Shown here: piece after piece, positions 52,490 through 64,000 of the stretch | Position numbering within the stretch: position 1 is the stretch's first letter | Layout: every line of letters begins with the position of its first letter | Source of the DNA: Orobanche coerulescens | Lineage: Eukaryota > Streptophyta > Magnoliopsida > Lamiales > Orobanchaceae | Length of the DNA stretch: 64,000 nt | NCBI GenBank assembly: GCA_033398695.1 | Contig: CM065801.1 | Coordinates: forward strand, 124,001-188,000 | Direction of reading: 5' to 3' | The notes under the pieces: generated by a model | Databases searched by the model: none | The model's input: only the letters and a program-made list of their open reading frames with translations | Told to the model about the DNA's origin: nothing | Translations under genes and position numbers: made by a program

Positions 52490-54640
52490 TATGAAGCACT
52501 GAAATATTATGATGTTTTTATTCTGTTAAAAGTGCCATATGGATACACTAATTTTTCCATGGCAATGCATACTGCGTTTAATGAGTATTTGGTGTGTTAG
52601 TTCTCTTTATTATGGGATGTTGTATTTGGAGATTTTAGGAGTTGATTCTTTTCTGGCTTTTCATTTCTGGGGAACATAGAAACATAAATTTGTTTGAATT
52701 AAAAGGGAAAAGAAAAAGAAATTATTAAGATTGTGACTGGATATGATAGGTCAGAAGTTGATATGAAGAATTCAATTGAATAGATAATTCTCGATGGGAT
52801 TGGTGATGTTAAAAATCAAGTATTAGGAATTGCTCTAATTGCATAATGACTTGTGTGGCTACTGACGTGTGAAGAAAATAGGTGTGAGCATTGTTCGGTT
52901 TGATTCGTTTTTTTATTTCGGTATTAAAGCCGGCCGGATTGTTTTTTTTTCAATTTTATATATGTTTTTTTAATTTTTATGTTGTTTATTTTTTTAATAA
53001 CATAAAATATACTAAATTACTAGATTTTAAAAAATGAGTATGAAATCCAATGAATATATTGGTTGCGTTGAACTCATTGTAAAATACAGAACGCTCTAAT
53101 TAATCATTAAATAAAGAGGGGCGACAGACAGAACATCTTGAACCACACCCCATACACATCTCAAGTCTTTATGGGTGTTACCGCATGCTTTACAGATAAA
53201 ATATTCATAATAATATTATAATAAAATTAATAGTAAAGCACGCGGTACAATACCCATAAAACACGGGTGTGTTTGGGGATGTGCTTCAGGGTGTTGCCCT
53301 ATCATTTCTCTTAAATAAATTGTAAACAATAATTTTATAAATAATAGATAAAAATATATTAATAATGATTTTTTTTTTGTTTTCTCCATATAAAATCAAA
53401 CTTAAAATTAGGTTTCTTACAAAAATATTCAGGTTATATTTCAATTTCAATTTTTGGATTTTTCTTGCACACTCCTAAAAAAGATAGTCTAATTTTTGGA
53501 TTTTTCTTGCACAAAAATAATTTTGTTTTTGGATTTCAATTTTGGTTATATTTCAATTCCAAAGTATTGCCACTAGGAATTGAACCCCTTGGAGATCAGG
53601 TGGCCAATTGCGCCAAGTGTTTCTAATTTTGTATTATTAATTCTCCCTTTTCTAATTTCAAGTTTGATCGAAGCATAAATTAAACTGTAATTTTCTTAAT
53701 CTTTGTTTATAACACTTGTATTTAAGGCATTACTCTTTTTTATTTGTATTTTTTAAATGTTCCTTTTCCTTTTTTTCTTTCCTCTTCTTACACGTTTTAT
53801 ACATTTTCTTACTGATTCAAGTTGAGCATTTTATTTTATTAAATAGAGAAATATCAATCGCCAAAATGAGCTTTTCAGGATCAATCTCAAATTGAGTATC
53901 ATTTAATTTGATTCGAGAATAATGAAAAGGTATAATTTTGCCAAAACACATGGGAAAAAACTCAAAAAAAAAAAAGAACAGATAGAAAGATAAATAATTT
54001 TAATCATTTGATCAAGTTAACATTAATCATGACTATTGATCATTAATACTACAAACCATCTGTTGTATAATTATCAAAATAATTTTGTATTTTTTATTTT
54101 ATTTAAAATTTTAAAAAAGAACAAACAATTCGAACGCCTAGCGCTAACATTTTTTAGAACATTCATTATATTATTAGATAATTATTGACTTTATAACTAA
54201 AATCCAACTCCAAAACAATTTTTTTTGGTGCAGAACTCCAAATAAAGTTAATTATAGTATTCATCATCTAAATAAGTATGCAATCCAACGGAATGACGGA
54301 TAAATTAAAATTATTTTATAATTCAAAATTTTATTAATTAACTTACTAAATTATGATAAGTACTATTTATATATACATACATCTATTTTTCAGATTTTGT
54401 GTTTTCTTATTTTCTTTTCCAAAAATAAATAAATTACACTATAGTGAAGTTATAGGAGGGCAGTTTAATAATTTGTTTTTTTTTTAATAATTAAAGAAAT
54501 AGTTTTATCGAAAGGCAACTGAACTCCAAATAATTTAAGAGAAGCAACGACAGCATATTATTCCTTGTCTTGTCTGCGAATTTTGTGGCCTGCCTTTGTG
54601 CAGGTGGCGGTCCCTATCCTGCGTGACAAGTCATCGTAAC
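52490..54640 (+). other. AT-rich intergenic region
   Basis: No ORF with recognisable content and no clear mobile element. It contains scattered poly-A/poly-T runs and one tRNA-promoter-like patch at 53568-53619. It lies between the cathepsin stop and the promoter area of the paladin-like gene. Confidence 0.6.
53568..53619 (-). repeat. tRNA-like (SINE-like) patch
   Basis: On the minus strand, TGGCGCAATTGG resembles a polymerase III A box and GGTTCAATTCC resembles a B box, 29 bases apart. That spacing is shorter than in a tRNA, so a degenerate SINE head is the most that can be suggested. Confidence 0.3.
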
Positions 54641-54643
54641 TTG

Positions 54644-54650
54644 TATATAG
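54644..54650 (+). promoter_or_regulatory. TATA box candidate of the paladin-like gene
   Basis: TATATAG precedes CCCCACCC about 490 bases upstream of the ATG at 55138. Long T runs and CT-rich sequence between them fit a plant 5' leader, possibly with a leader intron; weak evidence. Confidence 0.3.
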
Positions 54651-56733
54651 CCCCACCCACGGTTTTCACTTGAAAATTGGCAAACGGGACGGTGAATATT
54701 AATCCCAAAAGTTGCTTGCTTGTGAAGGGGCAGTGTGCTGCTTCTCCTCAGTTTCCCATTTTTATTTGAATGAGTGAACGAATGCATTGCTAATTTGCTA
54801 CTCTCTCAGACAAGGTACTTTCTTCTGCCACTGTAAGGTACCTGGTGGGTAGGGAAATGCTTACCCGATTTAAATGCTTTGTCCTTTTTTTTTTTTTTTT
54901 CCCCTTTTCTTCTTTCTCTTTCTCTGAATTTACACTCCTACTCTCATTAATCCATCTCGTTTTTTTCTTTAGAGAGAAGAATCACAACGTCAGCACTTAT
55001 TTATCAGTGGAAGGCCTGGGCATCAAAAAATCTCGGTGGTTAACTGGCCGTGCTGTAAATCAAAGGTTCAGTTGTTGGGATTGAGAGAGATATAGATATA
55101 GAGAAAGAGAGAGAAGAAAAACGATTGGATCGATTCGATGGCCAGCATGTCGATACCAAAGGAACCAGAGCAAGTAATAAAGCAGAGAGATGGATCCGTG
55201 CTGGGTAAGAAGACCATTCTCAAGAGCGACCATTTTCCTGGCTGCCACAATAAACATTTGGTTCCCCGTGTTGACGGTGCCCCCAATTACCGCAAGGTTT
55301 TCTTTTCTTATTCTTCTTACCTTCTCATCGGCTTTTGCTTTTTTTTCCCCCCTCTCGATGTTCCTTTTCGTTTCTTTATTTTTTTCTTTTCCGAGTAAAA
55401 TCAAGATTTATATACCTATCCTTCTCACCTTCTTGGTATCCTCTGATATTATAGCGATTCCTTCCTGCTCCATTTGACTATGATTTTATTTATTTATTGT
55501 TTGAATTTTAAAGTTCATCCATATGGCACTTCTGTGAGCTGCGGGTGAATTCTTTAACAAGGCATGCGATTAGAGCCATGGCTCCTCCCAATGCTTGGAA
55601 GCCTACGCATGTATATCTTGTTCATATGGCATTTTAAAACTTCTTCCACGTCAGGAAGATTGCACTCTATGTATAGATGTTTGTTTTTTAAGGTAAGCTG
55701 ATATTAACTCTTTCAATCAGGCAAAATCCTTGCCTGTTCATGGTGTTGCTATTCCGACTATTGACGGTATTCGAAATGTTCTCAAGCACATTGGAGCCGA
55801 CATAAACAGGGAGCGGATTCGTGTGCTTTGGATTAACCTTCGCGAGGAACCGGTAATCGTCCATTCCAAAAAAATTCTTGGTGGTAAATTGGTAATACAA
55901 TTTTTTGATCTCGAAAGTTCGTGTGAAATAGTTACTTAGTTAGAGATGTTTATTGTTGAATGACCCCTAATCAAATAATGCATGCTGGTGACTGTTTATT
56001 TTGTTTCCGTGTTCAGTGACTACTTTTAGATGTAGATGTTTATCTTGATTGTTTATTGTGGCAGTACTGGCCACTTGAAATCCCATTATCGTTTTCTATG
56101 TTCTACATCTAGTCTAGATGTAAAATGCATGAACGGTCTGCTCCTGTAAATATAGGTGTGGATCTTATGTATAGGTGTGATCATTCTCATGCATTGGAAG
56201 TTCAAACAGAAACATGGGACCATGCTCCTATTCGACATTTAGAGTTGAATTTCTGAGTTCGTGAAAGTTGTGCTTCGTTTTTGATTAGCAAGTTTGGGCT
56301 TTTGTTTTGTTTTTTTCTTTCTGTGGAGTTTAGGTTGCATTGCCCTTTTCACTTGCAATATTGGGATTTGCATTACTTTGTTTTCCTTTTCCTATTTTGG
56401 ATAGATTACATGTATCCTATTGGCCAACTTGTGGTGCACTTTTATTCATCTTTTGTTTTTAGTGTTATGATGATTGCAGAGAATAATATCAAACCTTTCA
56501 CCTTACGATTTGGTTATCCACGGGATATTTTCTACCGACTAAGTCGGGATGCCTTCCCGACTCTCATATTGTGGTTGTACACTCCTTGATAATAACCGTT
56601 GGGACTCCGAGCCGGCACACAACCCACGAGACTTTTTCTCCCGACTAAGTCGTGGTGCCTCCTCGAATTTCATAATGTGCTTGTGTGCTATTGGAACTCC
56701 TAGATGGGCCACGGGATACTTTTTACCGACTAA

Positions 56734-58114
56734 GGGCTTGTTTACTTTTTACTTAATCAGCTTAATGCTTAATCAGCTTAATCGATCAGCTATATTTTGC
56801 TGTTTACTTTCAACTTAATGATCTTAATAATGTCTTTTTCATTAAGCAACTTTTGAGGCGTCCTTACCATTAAGCCAGAAATGCTTCCCCAATATACCAA
56901 AATTACCCTCTCTAATAATAAAAGATTTTGAGTATATATAAATTATCATATAATCTTAATTATAATTGAGTATATATAGTATAAATTTAAAATATATATT
57001 AATATTATATATTTAAAAGTCATAAAATATAAACTATTTATTGATAAAAAAAAATAATATAACTATATATATTAAAATATAACTTAATATATTTATAAAA
57101 TTATTGTCTGATTATTTAAATATACCTGAAAATTATAATATGATTTATGAATATATATTATAATCTAAAGTAAAATATATATTTATTTTATATTATATAA
57201 ATTAATTTTTTTTATATTGACTATTAAAAAAATTAATATAACTATATATATTAAAATATAACTTAATATATTTATAAAAATATTATCTGATTATTTAAAT
57301 ATACCTGAAAATTATAATATAATTTATGAATACATATTATAATATAAATTAAAATATATATTATGTTATATTATATAAATTGATTTTTTTATATTGAATT
57401 AAAAAAATAATATAACTATATATATATTAAAATTATATAACTTAATATATTTATAAAAATATTGTCTAATTATTTAAATATATCTAAAAATTATAATATG
57501 ATTTATGAATATATATTATAATATAAATTAAAATATATATTATGTTATATTATTTAAATTCATTTTTTATATTGACTTTTAAAAATATTAATATAACTAT
57601 ATATATTAAAATATAACTTAATGTATTTCTAAAAATATTGTCTGATTATTCAAATATACCTGAAAATTATAATATGATTTATGAATATATATTATAATAT
57701 AAAATAAAATATATAATATGTTATATTATTTAAATTTATTATTTATATTGACTATTAAAAAATTAATATAACTATATATATTAAAATATAACTTAATATA
57801 TTTATAAAAATATTGTCTGATTATTTAAATATACCTGGAAATTATAATATGATTTATGAATATATATTATAGTATAAATTAAAATATATATTATGTCATA
57901 TTATTTAAATTAATTATATAAACTAAAATGCTCAATCCGTCCTTTATCCAAAAGGACTTAATTCATATTGAGGGGTAAAATGGTCATTTCTGTCATTCAG
58001 ATAGTTCATTCAGAAAAGAAAGAAACAATAAGATATTTTTTCAAATCAGACAGATTAATACACTCAGACAGCTTAATCCATTCAGAGATTAATGGAAAAA
58101 AAGTAAACAGCCCC
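56734..58114 (+). mobile_element. Tourist/PIF-Harbinger-like MITE carrying an AT-rich satellite
   Basis: Terminal inverted repeats are GGGCTTGTTTACTTTTT on the left and AAAAAGTAAACAGCCCC on the right. The TAA at 56731-56733 is duplicated at 58115-58117. TAA-type duplications and GGGC-TTGTTT termini fit PIF/Harbinger non-autonomous elements. Subterminal AATCAGCTTAAT-like words occur at both ends. No transposase is present. At 1381 bp it is large for a MITE because of the internal tandem repeats. Confidence 0.82.
57050..57915 (+). repeat. ~178-bp AT-rich tandem repeat inside the MITE
   Basis: The word AACTTAATATATTTATAAAA or a close variant recurs at 57081, 57260, 57439, 57615 and 57790 (spacings 179, 179, 176, 175), each followed by TTGTCTGATTATT and later TATACCTG(A/G)AAATTATAATATG. 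Nearly five units. Confidence 0.88.
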
Positions 58115-60954
58115 TAAGTCGGGATGCCTTCCAGACTTTCATATTGTGCTTGTACACTCCTTGATAATAACTGTTGGGACTCCGAGCCGGCACACAACCA
58201 CGGGAAAAAAATACATGGCTATTTTAAATTCTGTATCCCTTAGTGTTCGGATTTGCGGGTCAGTTGCGACCCGGATCACTTGGTAATGCAATCTGGATCC
58301 GTATAATTGGTGTCCCAAATTTTAGATAGCGGTATGCCTTTTGTGTGAATTAATGGGTTTTTTCTATGTCCGGCAGCCTTTATTGCAGAGGCTGCCACAA
58401 CTTATGCAAATATATTGTAAATATAGTCAACTTACAACCCTCATTATGAGGGCAGACAACCTTTAGAATTCCACGAGTCATCCCTGTACCTTTAGAATTA
58501 ACCTACGGATTTGTGCGTACTCATCTCGTCAGCGAGTGGCTCTCCTCTATTTGCCAAGGGTTAGAGCCTGGTGATAGGCGGGTTGCCATAGCCATAGATG
58601 TATAATATTAAGCTTTCTTAGAACTATTTGCTCAGAACAAAATGTAGGTGTAAACAAAGGAAGCATGCATACCCTGTAGTTTGCAACAAAAGTTCACAGC
58701 ACTAAAAGATCTCTGATATAATAAATTGCTTAAAATGAAAGAAGGAAAGACCGTTTTCTTAAGGTTGATGGCCAGTACTCAGTGTTTTCTGTGAAGTTGA
58801 AGGTGAAAATTAGATATAGTTTCTATATCAATTAAGAATTATATTAGTTATAATCTTACTCTAGCTCGACATGCCTTTTATTTTCAGTTACAACCTTGCT
58901 TGAAAATTTACCATGTTTATATCCATTATTGAAGGATAGTTCCGTGCAATATAAAAATATTAAGGCAAAAAGTAACATAAAATGAAGTGATTTGAGTTTT
59001 GACCGAAACTATAGATGAAAGATTAGAAAATGGGCAACCAATAGCATTTTTATTGTAGTCCAAATATTCCCAGAGGAGGATGTTCCACTATTATTAGAAT
59101 GACTAGTACTTGTTTTGTTGTTTTGATCTCTATGATAAACAAACAAACAAAAAACTTAATTTTTGGTTGAAGAGTGTTTATGAAAAAAAAAATACTTGTT
59201 TCATTTTATTTTTGCTTGTCTAAATGAGCAGGTGGTTTATATTAACAGTCGGCCTTTTGTTCTGCGTGATGTGGAGCAGCCCTTTTCAAATCTTGAGTAT
59301 ACGGTGCGCAATGCCCTGAAATCTTGCCTTATCTCTTTTATTTGTATAATTATTCTTCCAGCTATGCCTATGCATAATATGTGCAGTTTATTTATTGGTC
59401 TAGTTTTCGTCCTACATATGGAAGTGAAATACTTGGACAACTTCTTAATGTAGGATATTGTAAATCTATGATTTCTGTATTGGTGTAGATGATGTATATT
59501 ATTAGCAGTAAGAAGAAATGGATAAAGGATCAGTTAAAAATATATCTTGTGCAATTTCTCCTCAGATACTTGAATATTTGCTTTTTTCATAACTAGGAGT
59601 ATGGCTGTAGTTACGATTTTCCTGTCTTTGTCCTAATTGAAAAATGTGGTGTAATTCTTCCTTTCTTTCCATGAGATATTTCTGGTGTACTTTCGTTGGC
59701 CCCTATCTCCTCTTAGCATTCTTCTTTTTCTGCTGGTTCAATATACTAGTTTTCAACAGCTTCATAATCTTGTAAAATCTAGCACTGATAGATTTGATAT
59801 TTCGTAAATGCTCTGCAAAAATTGGTCCATACACAGAGAAAACAGCATCAGCTCTTTGTTGTTGAATCAGTTTAAATTTATAGGAATTCCTTCTATCAGG
59901 CAAATTGACATAGAGCCTGTCGTGTATTTTCATTAGTATATTGTATGCAACTCATGTTTGCGCCATGTCCCTGCTGACGTGTTAGCAATGAGAAAGTTCC
60001 CTGGCGGTCCTGTTTCCAAGATGACATCTTTAAAGTAACTTAACTGACTGTATTTAGAGTTTTGGATTCTATTCTCTCGTGTTTTTGTTTTTCATATAAT
60101 CTGCTTTAAGTTTGATTCAGAGTTTCCATAGCCACCCTCTTCATCGGTATTTGTTTTTCAAATAAAAAGTAGGGTATTAACAGGGTCAGGGTAGAGCAAA
60201 TGGAAGATCGATTGAAAGAGGACATCCTCATAGAAGCTGCTAGGTACATTGTTCCTTTAGTCATTATTCTTTTAGATGTATTGGTTTAGTTACTTTTGGT
60301 TGTCCTTGTCATCACGTTCTGGTATAAACTTATTTTCGAACGTGACAAATCACAACATCTGAATCAACAGATATGGAAATAAAATCCTAGTAACTGATGA
60401 ACTACCAGATGGTCAGATGGTGGATCAGTGGGAACCAGTTTCACATGGTTCCATCAAAACACCACTAGAGGTATGTACACGCTAACGAAAATGAAGGAAT
60501 TTGACCTAATTGCTTATACAATTCTATATCTTCTCCAAGCTAGGTATATGAGGAATTGACGCATCAGTACCTTGTCGACTATGAACGTGTTCCCATAACA
60601 GATGAAAAGTCTCCTAAAGAGCAGGACTTCGATATTATGGTTAGTTTCCAATTATAGAACTAGTTTAATGGTGCTTCTTCTGCGTGAAATGGTTATTCGA
60701 CTCTTGGCTAAAACTAATTTCCCAATTTGAAAATATATAAGTGGTAGCAAGCATATCTGTATGAAAACTATTTCTTTCAAAGTGTACTTTGAGTCTGTGC
60801 TTATAACCTTTACATAAATCAGATCTAGTTATAGTTATTTTCTATCAGCCTAAAAGTCACAAAATTATAGATTTTTTTTTCCAGCATTGAGCTGCACTCT
60901 CATGAAGGACATTAACAAAAATGCGGCCATGGAAAGGAGAAACTAATTAGGCTG

Positions 60955-61120
60955 TCCCCGATTAATTCCTACCTAGGTGGTAGGCGGCTTTTGACCTGCT
61001 CAACTTTTTCTAACTTAGGCCTGCCTAACCCCGCTAAAGACCCGCCTAATCCAAGCCCTGCCTAGCGGCTAGTCCTCAGACTACCGCTCGATTAGCACTA
61101 GGCGTTATTCACCACCTTGT
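60955..61120 (+). repeat. CCTAGGCGG-type dispersed repeat in intron 6
   Basis: GC-rich patch with recurring CCTAGG, TAGGCGG, GCCTAACC and CTAGGCG words in an otherwise AT-rich intron. Such patches are common in plant introns and I cannot assign a family. Confidence 0.35.
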
Positions 61121-61841
61121 TCCCACTAGCAAAAAGCTTTACATTTCACAATAAAATCCACATGTACTTATATATACCAAGGATTTATGGAGTATTTATA
61201 CACCGTGCATGTTTACTTAAATTCGGGTGACTTATGGAAATAGAATGCTCGATTAACACATCTAGAGATATCAAGGTCACATTGTTGGTTGTTCCCACAT
61301 CCTTTACTTTGTAGGTTCATAAAATTTCTGCCGAGTAAGGGCGTAGATTGTCTTCAATCGCAAATGGGGCGTGGACGAACAACCACGGAATGGTGATCGC
61401 GACATCGATTTATATTCATCGATTGGAGCTTCAGGTGATATTTATTGCTTTGCATAGATCATGATATTTGCTTTGTATCTTTTCCTTCCCCATGCATTTC
61501 CACTTTCACTTTTCTTGTAGTGTGGAATATATTAGAGAAATTCTTCAGAATCTTACTTAGATTGGTTATGCTACACTTGCTCGGATTAAGTATCTGCTTG
61601 ATATGTTTAATCATTATTTGTGCATAGAAACCTTCTCTCATCATTTCTAGGTTTTTGTTTTGAAATTTTATTTAGGCTTACTTAGGTAGTATAAAAGCTC
61701 ATAGATGTCATTATAAAGAAAATGAAGATATTTGAAATTAAGGTATTGTATATCATTTTTCTATTTGTACTTATATTTGACTGCTTATGGAATGCATATT
61801 GGTTCGAAATATTTTTTCTTCATTATTTTTACTTGACATAG

Positions 61842-62507
61842 GGGTTTTAGGTGATCCTGACATGCCTCATAGATTTAAGGGTAAATTTTACCGCACGACA
61901 ATTAGGCCTGCACTGTTATATGGCACCGAGTGTTGGGCTGTAAAATAGTGTCACGTTCAAAAGATGAATGTGGCGGAGATGCGTATGCTACGATGGATGT
62001 GTGGTCATACAAAAAAGGATCGGCTCAGAAATGAAGTGATTAGAGAGTAGGTAAGAGTTGCGTCTATAAAAGACAAGATGATGGAGAATCGATTACGATG
62101 GTTTGGTCATGTGAGAAGAAGGCCTGTTGATGCCCCAGTGAGGAGGCTAGAATGTTGGGGAACAAGTAATATTGTGAAAGGTAGAGGAAGACCCAAGAAA
62201 ACTTGGATAAAGATGATTGAAAATGATGTGCGGTTTCTTGGAATTGGAGAAAGTATGGCGATGGAGAGGCAAATGTGGCGGGAAAGAATACGGATGGTGG
62301 ATGGAATTTGATTCCTTTTTTTATTTTATTTCATGTTATCTTTTAATTTATTTTTTAGGATTTTTTTTGCTTTTTTCTCTACTTTTTTCCCTCTTTTTTT
62401 TTTTTCTTTTATGTTATTTATGTAACGATCATTGACGGTTTCAAAGATTGATTCATGTTAGCCGACCCCAAATCATTTTGGGACTAAGGCTTAGATGATG
62501 TTGTTGT
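61842..62507 (+). mobile_element. RTE-type LINE, 5'-truncated
   Basis: Encodes the C-terminal end of a plant RTE reverse transcriptase ([46 protein letters not shown]) with stops at about 61948 and 62048. The 3' end reads GCCGACCCCAAATCATTTTG then GGGACTAAGGC and a TGTTGT tail, the classic end of this family. ATTTTTACTTGACATAG (61825-61841) is repeated with one mismatch at 62508-62524 as a target duplication. Confidence 0.9.
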
Positions 62508-62524
62508 ATTTTTACTTGGCATAG

Positions 62525-63229
62525 TAGCTGATTACCTATAAATTCAGTGATTAAAGTTCTTCTCCCTCTCACTAGTCTCTCTTTATGTATTATTTGATGT
62601 ATGGTAAGAGTTCATCTAGAAGATCATGGAAGGAAAAAAAAAGGTTTGTTTGTAAACTATCGGTCCAGGTATGTATATTTTGCGAATGTGTATTAATTGC
62701 TCATACTTAAAGCTTGATATTTTCAAATTCCAAAAGGAGATTTTTAACTTGGTAGTTTTGGTAACTTAATGCTTCATCTGTTAGCTTCAGCATACTAATA
62801 TTACTACCTGCAACTATATGAGTAGGCTATAGGAGAGTAGATTGTTCATTGGAAGTTAAGAAGTAATATTAAGAAAGTGTCTAGGTCCATACCAAAAAGA
62901 ACGGTTTTTGAACTTTCATGGGGGTAAAATTAAGTATAAATCTCACCCCCTCCCCCCAATACACTTGTTGAGTATTTCTTCACTTACTTCACCCCCAATA
63001 TATTCTTCGTGTCACCTTGCCCCGTGGTTATCATTTTTAGAATATCACTTTTCTTGCCACATAACTATTATTGTTAGGAAAACAATAAAAGTATTCTAGA
63101 ATCATAGACTTGTGTAAAAGAACTATATGTATTATTATAACATAAATGAGGTATTCTCAACGTAAATAGGGTATTTCCAACAGTGAAGTAAAATGGGGTA
63201 TTTTACTTCACCCCATTGGGGTGTTATAG
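62525..63229 (+). other. AT-rich segment with palindromic end
   Basis: No gene recognised. It ends in two adjacent palindromes at 63183-63223, which may be part of an unassigned MITE. Confidence 0.45.
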
Positions 63230-63587
63230 TGTGATAGATATTCAGTAATTAACAAGGAATTTTATTGATATTCAACCCGGGGAACCAGATTGTGAAGAGT
63301 TACAATGAGAAAGAAAACATTGAAATGGCTACAGTACTGCCTTAGCCCCCAAGCTATCCCAACCCAATTCTGTTACTAAATTCCCAATGGTCCCCCTCCC
63401 ACGAGGATCTCCCACTATAAAGGCATTTTCCTTTCTCTCTCCTCTAACTACCCTAATGCCAGGTGGCATTAGTCCACGTGCCTTCAATTTCCTCTCCTAA
63501 TCGTGGTCCCCTCCCTAGGGCCCCTCCACTTCCCTCTCTCATACTAGCAGCCTTCTTTGTTTTATCCTCGTGGTTGCATTCTCATCA
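63230..63587 (-). repeat. 3' LTR of a minus-strand Ty3-type element
   Basis: Read on the minus strand it starts TGATGAGAATGC after the purine tract and ends TATCACA, about 358 bp. The outer boundary could instead be at 63222 (TATAACA). The second LTR lies beyond the window. Confidence 0.6.
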
Positions 63588-63588
63588 A

Positions 63589-63600
63589 TCCCCCTCAAAT
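63589..63600 (-). other. polypurine tract of the minus-strand element
   Basis: On the minus strand TATTTGAGGGGG directly precedes the LTR start. Confidence 0.7.
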
Positions 63601-63821
63601 ACCACCTTGTCCTCAAGGTGTAACATAGAAATTCTTCCTCGGCTTATCAGTAAGGTTCCCAAGAATTCTCATGAGCAGGTAGGTTCTCCTATTTTACTAG
63701 CAATTCCCTGTTTTCATTTGTTTCGTCTCACCTCTCACCGCTAAAATTTCTCCAGATCACACTGCAGCCTCCCATTCCTCGTAGATGATGGGTGGTAAGA
63801 GTTGTACATGTGTTGTGTCTT

Positions 63822-64000
63822 TCACCGTGGCTTAAGCAAGGACACATGGAAGACAGGATGCACTCTACTATCTTCTGGCAGCTTCAATTTATAGGCAACT
63901 TCCCCAATTTTCTCCAAAATCTCATAGGGACCATAGAATCTAGGGCTCAATTTCTGGTTGATCCTCTTAGCCAACTTCTTCAATTTATAAGGTTGAATCT
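63822..64000 (-). CDS. Ty3-type integrase C-terminus, partial
   Basis: On the minus strand the window end reads [20 protein letters not shown], then [20 protein letters not shown] and [12 protein letters not shown], ending at TGA (63824-63822). This is the C-terminal beta-barrel region of a Ty3 integrase, as seen in chromoviruses. No chromodomain follows before the stop; a short gap then leads to the purine tract. The element continues to the right of the window. Confidence 0.8.
   Translation of the reverse strand, partial: IQPYKLKKLAKRINQKLSPRFYGPYEILEKIGEVAYKLKLPEDSRVHPVFHVSLLKPR

Larger units (their letters stand above)
56518..58199 (+). repeat. ~85-105-bp tandem repeat in intron 2, split by a MITE
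   Basis: Units begin CCACG(G/A)GA at about 56518, 56624 and 56709, each with CCGACTAAGTCG(G/T)G. The third unit is cut at its TAA by the MITE and continues from 58115. The word CCGACTAAGTCGG is itself a palindrome. A fourth unit seems to begin at about 58198. Confidence 0.7.
55138..61434 (+). pseudogene. paladin-like (PALD-type, plant At3g62010-like) gene, 5' exons; seventh exon frameshifted
   Basis: Exons 1-6: 55138-55296, 55721-55852, 59232-59303, 60173-60243, 60371-60470, 60544-60639, all open and in phase with GT-AG introns (about 228 codons). Wording such as MSIPKEPEQVIKQRDGSVL, HGVAIPTIDGIRNVL, LREEPVVYINSRPFVLR and LVTDELPDGQMVDQWEP matches the N-terminal region of the plant paladin-like proteins, which carry repeated PTP-like phosphatase domains and are over 1200 aa. 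Exon 7 (61315-61434) keeps its splice sites and the words VHKIS and MGRGRTTT, but has a TAA and several apparent one-base losses, so the CX5R phosphatase loop cannot be read in one frame. No later exon is recognisable before 64000. Either this copy is a pseudogene or fragment, or exon 7 contains sequence errors and the gene continues beyond the window. Confidence 0.7.

Noticed and set aside
55060..55404. Minus-strand open frames opposite paladin exon 1
   Set aside because: Shadow of the exon plus CT-rich intron sequence.
59703..59933. Minus-strand 76-codon open frame in intron 3 of the paladin-like gene
   Set aside because: AT-rich intronic sequence, no recognisable protein features, no promoter or splice context.

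Overview
This is nuclear DNA from a flowering plant, probably a eudicot; the species cannot be told from the sequence alone. The evidence is multi-exon genes with GT-AG introns, several plant LTR retrotransposon lineages nested in each other, a Tourist-like MITE and an RTE-type LINE fragment. About three quarters of the window (1 to about 48,170) is a retrotransposon nest. Two low-copy genes lie to its right, followed by more repeats.

Nest layout. 1-3312 is a decayed Angela-like Ty1/copia body cut off at RNase H. 3313-6851 is a Ty3-type non-autonomous element (LTR, tRNA-Asp primer site, one unknown ORF, 3' tandem repeats). 6852-9160 is the 3' half of a Tekay/Del-type chromovirus ending in a chromodomain. 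Its LTR starts at 9161 and is interrupted at 9587 by an Angela-like copia (9587-29046), which is itself interrupted by a nearly complete Tat-lineage element (11478-23396). Tekay-type LTR sequence resumes at 29047-31223 and is embedded in another copia (31224-34765, resuming at 47265). The LTR of that copia is split by a complete Sirevirus-like copia (34766-47259) with a perfect AACAC target-site duplication. The deepest path has four levels: copia > Tekay > Angela > Tat. All sense retroelement ORFs are broken; where the ancestral codon can be inferred, many stops are C-to-T or G-to-A changes.

The most unusual item is a well-preserved gene on the minus strand of the Tat element (21993 down to 19295). 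It has four exons, three introns of 83-84 nt with GT-AG borders, a TATA box on its own strand, a plant 'putative gypsy type transposon' region and a coiled-coil tail. It has one nonsense codon and no frameshift in 816 codons.

Host genes. 49510-52409 is an intact cathepsin B-like cysteine protease gene of 11 exons and 356 aa; one exon is only 5 nt and is needed for the reading frame. From 55138 runs the 5' part of a plant paladin-like phosphatase-domain gene. Six exons look intact, but the seventh, which carries the phosphatase loop, has lost its frame. Its second intron contains a 1.4-kb TAA-flanked MITE built mainly of ~178-bp AT-rich tandem repeats. Further right are a 5'-truncated LINE with 17-bp target duplications and the end of a minus-strand Ty3-type element running off the window.

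Several retroelements here carry their own family-specific short motif clusters in or near their LTRs (TAGCGCACGCTA, GAGCCGCGGCAC, CGATCGTC, ATACAG/CTGTAT). A separate ~850-bp tract of TTCGAGTAA-like words changes strand halfway, between the nest and the cathepsin gene.
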